Source: CAZNNH01 sp964574335
Lineage (GTDB): Bacteria; Acidobacteriota; Vicinamibacteria; Fen-336
Assembly: GCA_964574335.1 (NCBI GenBank)
Contig: CAZNNH010000055.1
Coordinates: 1-34,137 of the forward strand
Length of the DNA: 34,137 nucleotides
Reading direction: 5' to 3'
Shown here: positions 33,017 through 34,137 of the stretch, in pieces
How the letters are laid out: every line of letters starts with the position of its first letter
How positions within the stretch are numbered: the stretch's first letter is position 1
Notes under the pieces: model-generated
What the model was told of the DNA's origin: nothing
Seen by the model: the letters and a program-made list of their open reading frames with translations, nothing else
The model's database searches: none
Made by a program: the position numbers and the translations under genes

Positions 33017-34137
33017 TCAGGCGTGCGGCTGCGGTGGGGCCACCTCGAGCTCCAGCCCCGAAAGGGCCGCCTCGACCTCGGCCTCGTAGGCACCGCCGTA
33101 CACCCGGACCTTGAGCCGCTCCGAGACCGGCACCACCATCGGCAGGGTGTCCCAGGAGACCGGGCTTCGGTTGCCGCGGTCCACCACCCTTCCCTCGGTC
33201 ACCAGCCGCGTGGCCTCGTCGAGGGGGCGGCCCGCCAGGGCGGCCGTGAAGGCCCGCATCCGGGCCTCGTGGTGGGGGTGGAGGAACCGCACCACCCGCC
33301 GGCTCTGGACCGCCACGTGGTAGTGGGACGGCGTGAAGAAGATGCCGTCCAGCCTCAGGATCTCGCAGACGACCACCAGGGCTCCCAGGAACTCCCTGAG
33401 CATCCCGAGGCCCGGGTGCTGCTGGCCCGGCAACGGGGGGCGCTGGGTCCCGAACGAGACGCGCGGGTTCTGCAGCAGCAGCCACTCGATCACCAGCATC
33501 TCCAGGCCGGGCAGCAGCGCCCGGCTGCGGTGGACCCGCAGCTCCACCACCAGCTCCAGCGTCCCGGACTCGGCGGCGTGGATGCGCAACGTGTGGCCGG
33601 TCTGGGTGCTGGTGGTGACCTCCAGCCGGAGGTCGGAAAAGCCCTTCTCCCGGAGCCGGTCCAGGATGCCGAAGCGCTCCAGCACCAGCTCGATCCCGTG
33701 ACGGGAGAAGTAGCCCAGGAAGCGGGTGTCGAAGGGGAGGCCGGGGGTCAACCCGAACAGGTCCGACTCGCGCAACTCGAAGGAATCGTCGTCCCGCTCC
33801 AGGGTCAGCTCCGCCGGGCTCAGCGATCGGCCGATGCGCCGCAGCCGATCCAGCGTGATCTCCTCGTCCGGCGGCGGCTCGACCACGCCCCCCGACAGCA
33901 GCCAGGACGCGAACCGCGCCGGATAGCGCCAGGCGCCGCTCCCGTAGCCGCCCGACAGCGTGACCACCAGCGGAACCCGGCGCCCCGGACGCCGGAACAG
34001 CTCGGCCACGAAACGGTCGCGCTCGAGCACGGCGGCCGGATCGAGCTGCCAGTCTCCGAGCTCGTCGTCGCTGGCCACGTCGGAACCCGCCACGTAGAGG
34101 ACCAGCTCGGGCTGGAAGGCCTCGGCCACCTTCGGCA
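33017..34137 (-). CDS. Histone-deacetylase-family protein, C-terminal part (5' end outside window)
   Basis: At least 373 codons, open to the right edge, so the start is missing. The first visible ~75 residues match the end of the class of arginase-fold histone deacetylase/acetoin utilisation (AcuC) proteins: FQPELVLYVAGSDVA with the zinc-ligand Asp and, later, VVTLSGGYG carrying the oxyanion-type Gly-Gly-Tyr. The remaining ~300 residues form an extension not found in standard AcuC. It includes SPAELTLERDDD, IELVLERFGILDRLREKGF and a beta-rich part with SHYHVAVQSRRVVRFLHPHHEARM. I do not recognise this second domain. Bacterial members deacetylate polyamines or proteins. The gene is convergent with the HD-domain gene. 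Confidence 0.75.
   Translation of the reverse strand, partial: PKVAEAFQPELVLYVAGSDVASDDELGDWQLDPAAVLERDRFVAELFRRPGRRVPLVVTLSGGYGSGAWRYPARFASWLLSGGVVEPPPDEEITLDRLRRIGRSLSPAELTLERDDDSFELRESDLFGLTPGLPFDTRFLGYFSRHGIELVLERFGILDRLREKGFSDLRLEVTTSTQTGHTLRIHAAESGTLELVVELRVHRSRALLPGLEMLVIEWLLLQNPRVSFGTQRPPLPGQQHPGLGMLREFLGALVVVCEILRLDGIFFTPSHYHVAVQSRRVVRFLHPHHEARMRAFTAALAGRPLDEATRLVTEGRVVDRGNRSPVSWDTLPMVVPVSERLKVRVYGGAYEAEVEAALSGLELEVAPPQPHA

Overview
This is high-GC bacterial chromosome (about 70% G+C by eye) with densely packed genes, almost all GC-ending codons, and many 4-bp start/stop overlaps. The content fits an Acidobacteriota-type genome (Thermoanaerobaculia or a relative) or a deltaproteobacterium-like lineage. 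This placement is inferred from the gene families: a PknB-like kinase with TPR-like repeats, a GldF/GldG-type ABC system with a DUF4340 partner, a bacterial deoxyhypusine-synthase-like protein, a Pal/TatA pair and abundant hairpin REP-type repeats. No rRNA, tRNA, phage, IS or CRISPR locus was seen.

Layout. 1-219: hairpins and REP-like repeats. 212-2848: a TolB-like propeller lipoprotein and an exported YtcJ-type amidohydrolase. 2905-4760: a small LysW-like carrier protein overlapping a LarE-type sulfur transferase, then tatA and pal. 4893-8787: a strong promoter, a transmembrane Ser/Thr kinase and two secreted or anchored proteins. 8791-11912: an MBL-fold hydrolase, a J-domain-like protein without HPD, gmhA and a deoxyhypusine-synthase-like protein. 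11884-13689 (minus): a membrane MutS-like ATPase, divergent from a substrate-binding lipoprotein and an NtrY-like histidine kinase (13759-17056). 17177-18067: an exported cyanophycinase-like peptidase. 18253-20882 (minus): an M20 peptidase and a YfcC-type transporter. 20935-25873 (minus): a three-gene Gld-like ABC operon joined by ATGA overlaps. 26216-29086 (minus): uvrA. 29142-29415: a 58-bp-period palindromic repeat array. 29415-29964 (minus): a DUF302 gene preceded by a small membrane ORF with a possible recoded UGA. 30130-32899: polyphosphate:AMP phosphotransferase, adenylate kinase and an HD-domain protein. 33017 to the right edge (minus): the C-terminal part of a histone-deacetylase-family protein.

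How genes work together. PAP makes ADP from AMP and polyphosphate, and Adk converts ADP to ATP plus AMP, so 30130-32330 is a polyphosphate-driven ATP regeneration unit. The ABC ATPase, fused permease/GldG protein and DUF4340 protein look like one envelope complex. The M20 peptidase and YfcC carrier look like a peptide or amino-acid scavenging pair. The lipoprotein and histidine kinase look like a ligand-sensing pair without a local response regulator.

The most unusual items are the LysW-LarE coupling, the candidate selenoprotein ORF upstream of DUF302 with a bSECIS-like hairpin, the covarying palindromic repeat array next to uvrA, and two family members that lack their signature catalytic residues (the J-protein and the deoxyhypusine-synthase-like protein). 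All assignments come from reading the sequence; no database search was run.
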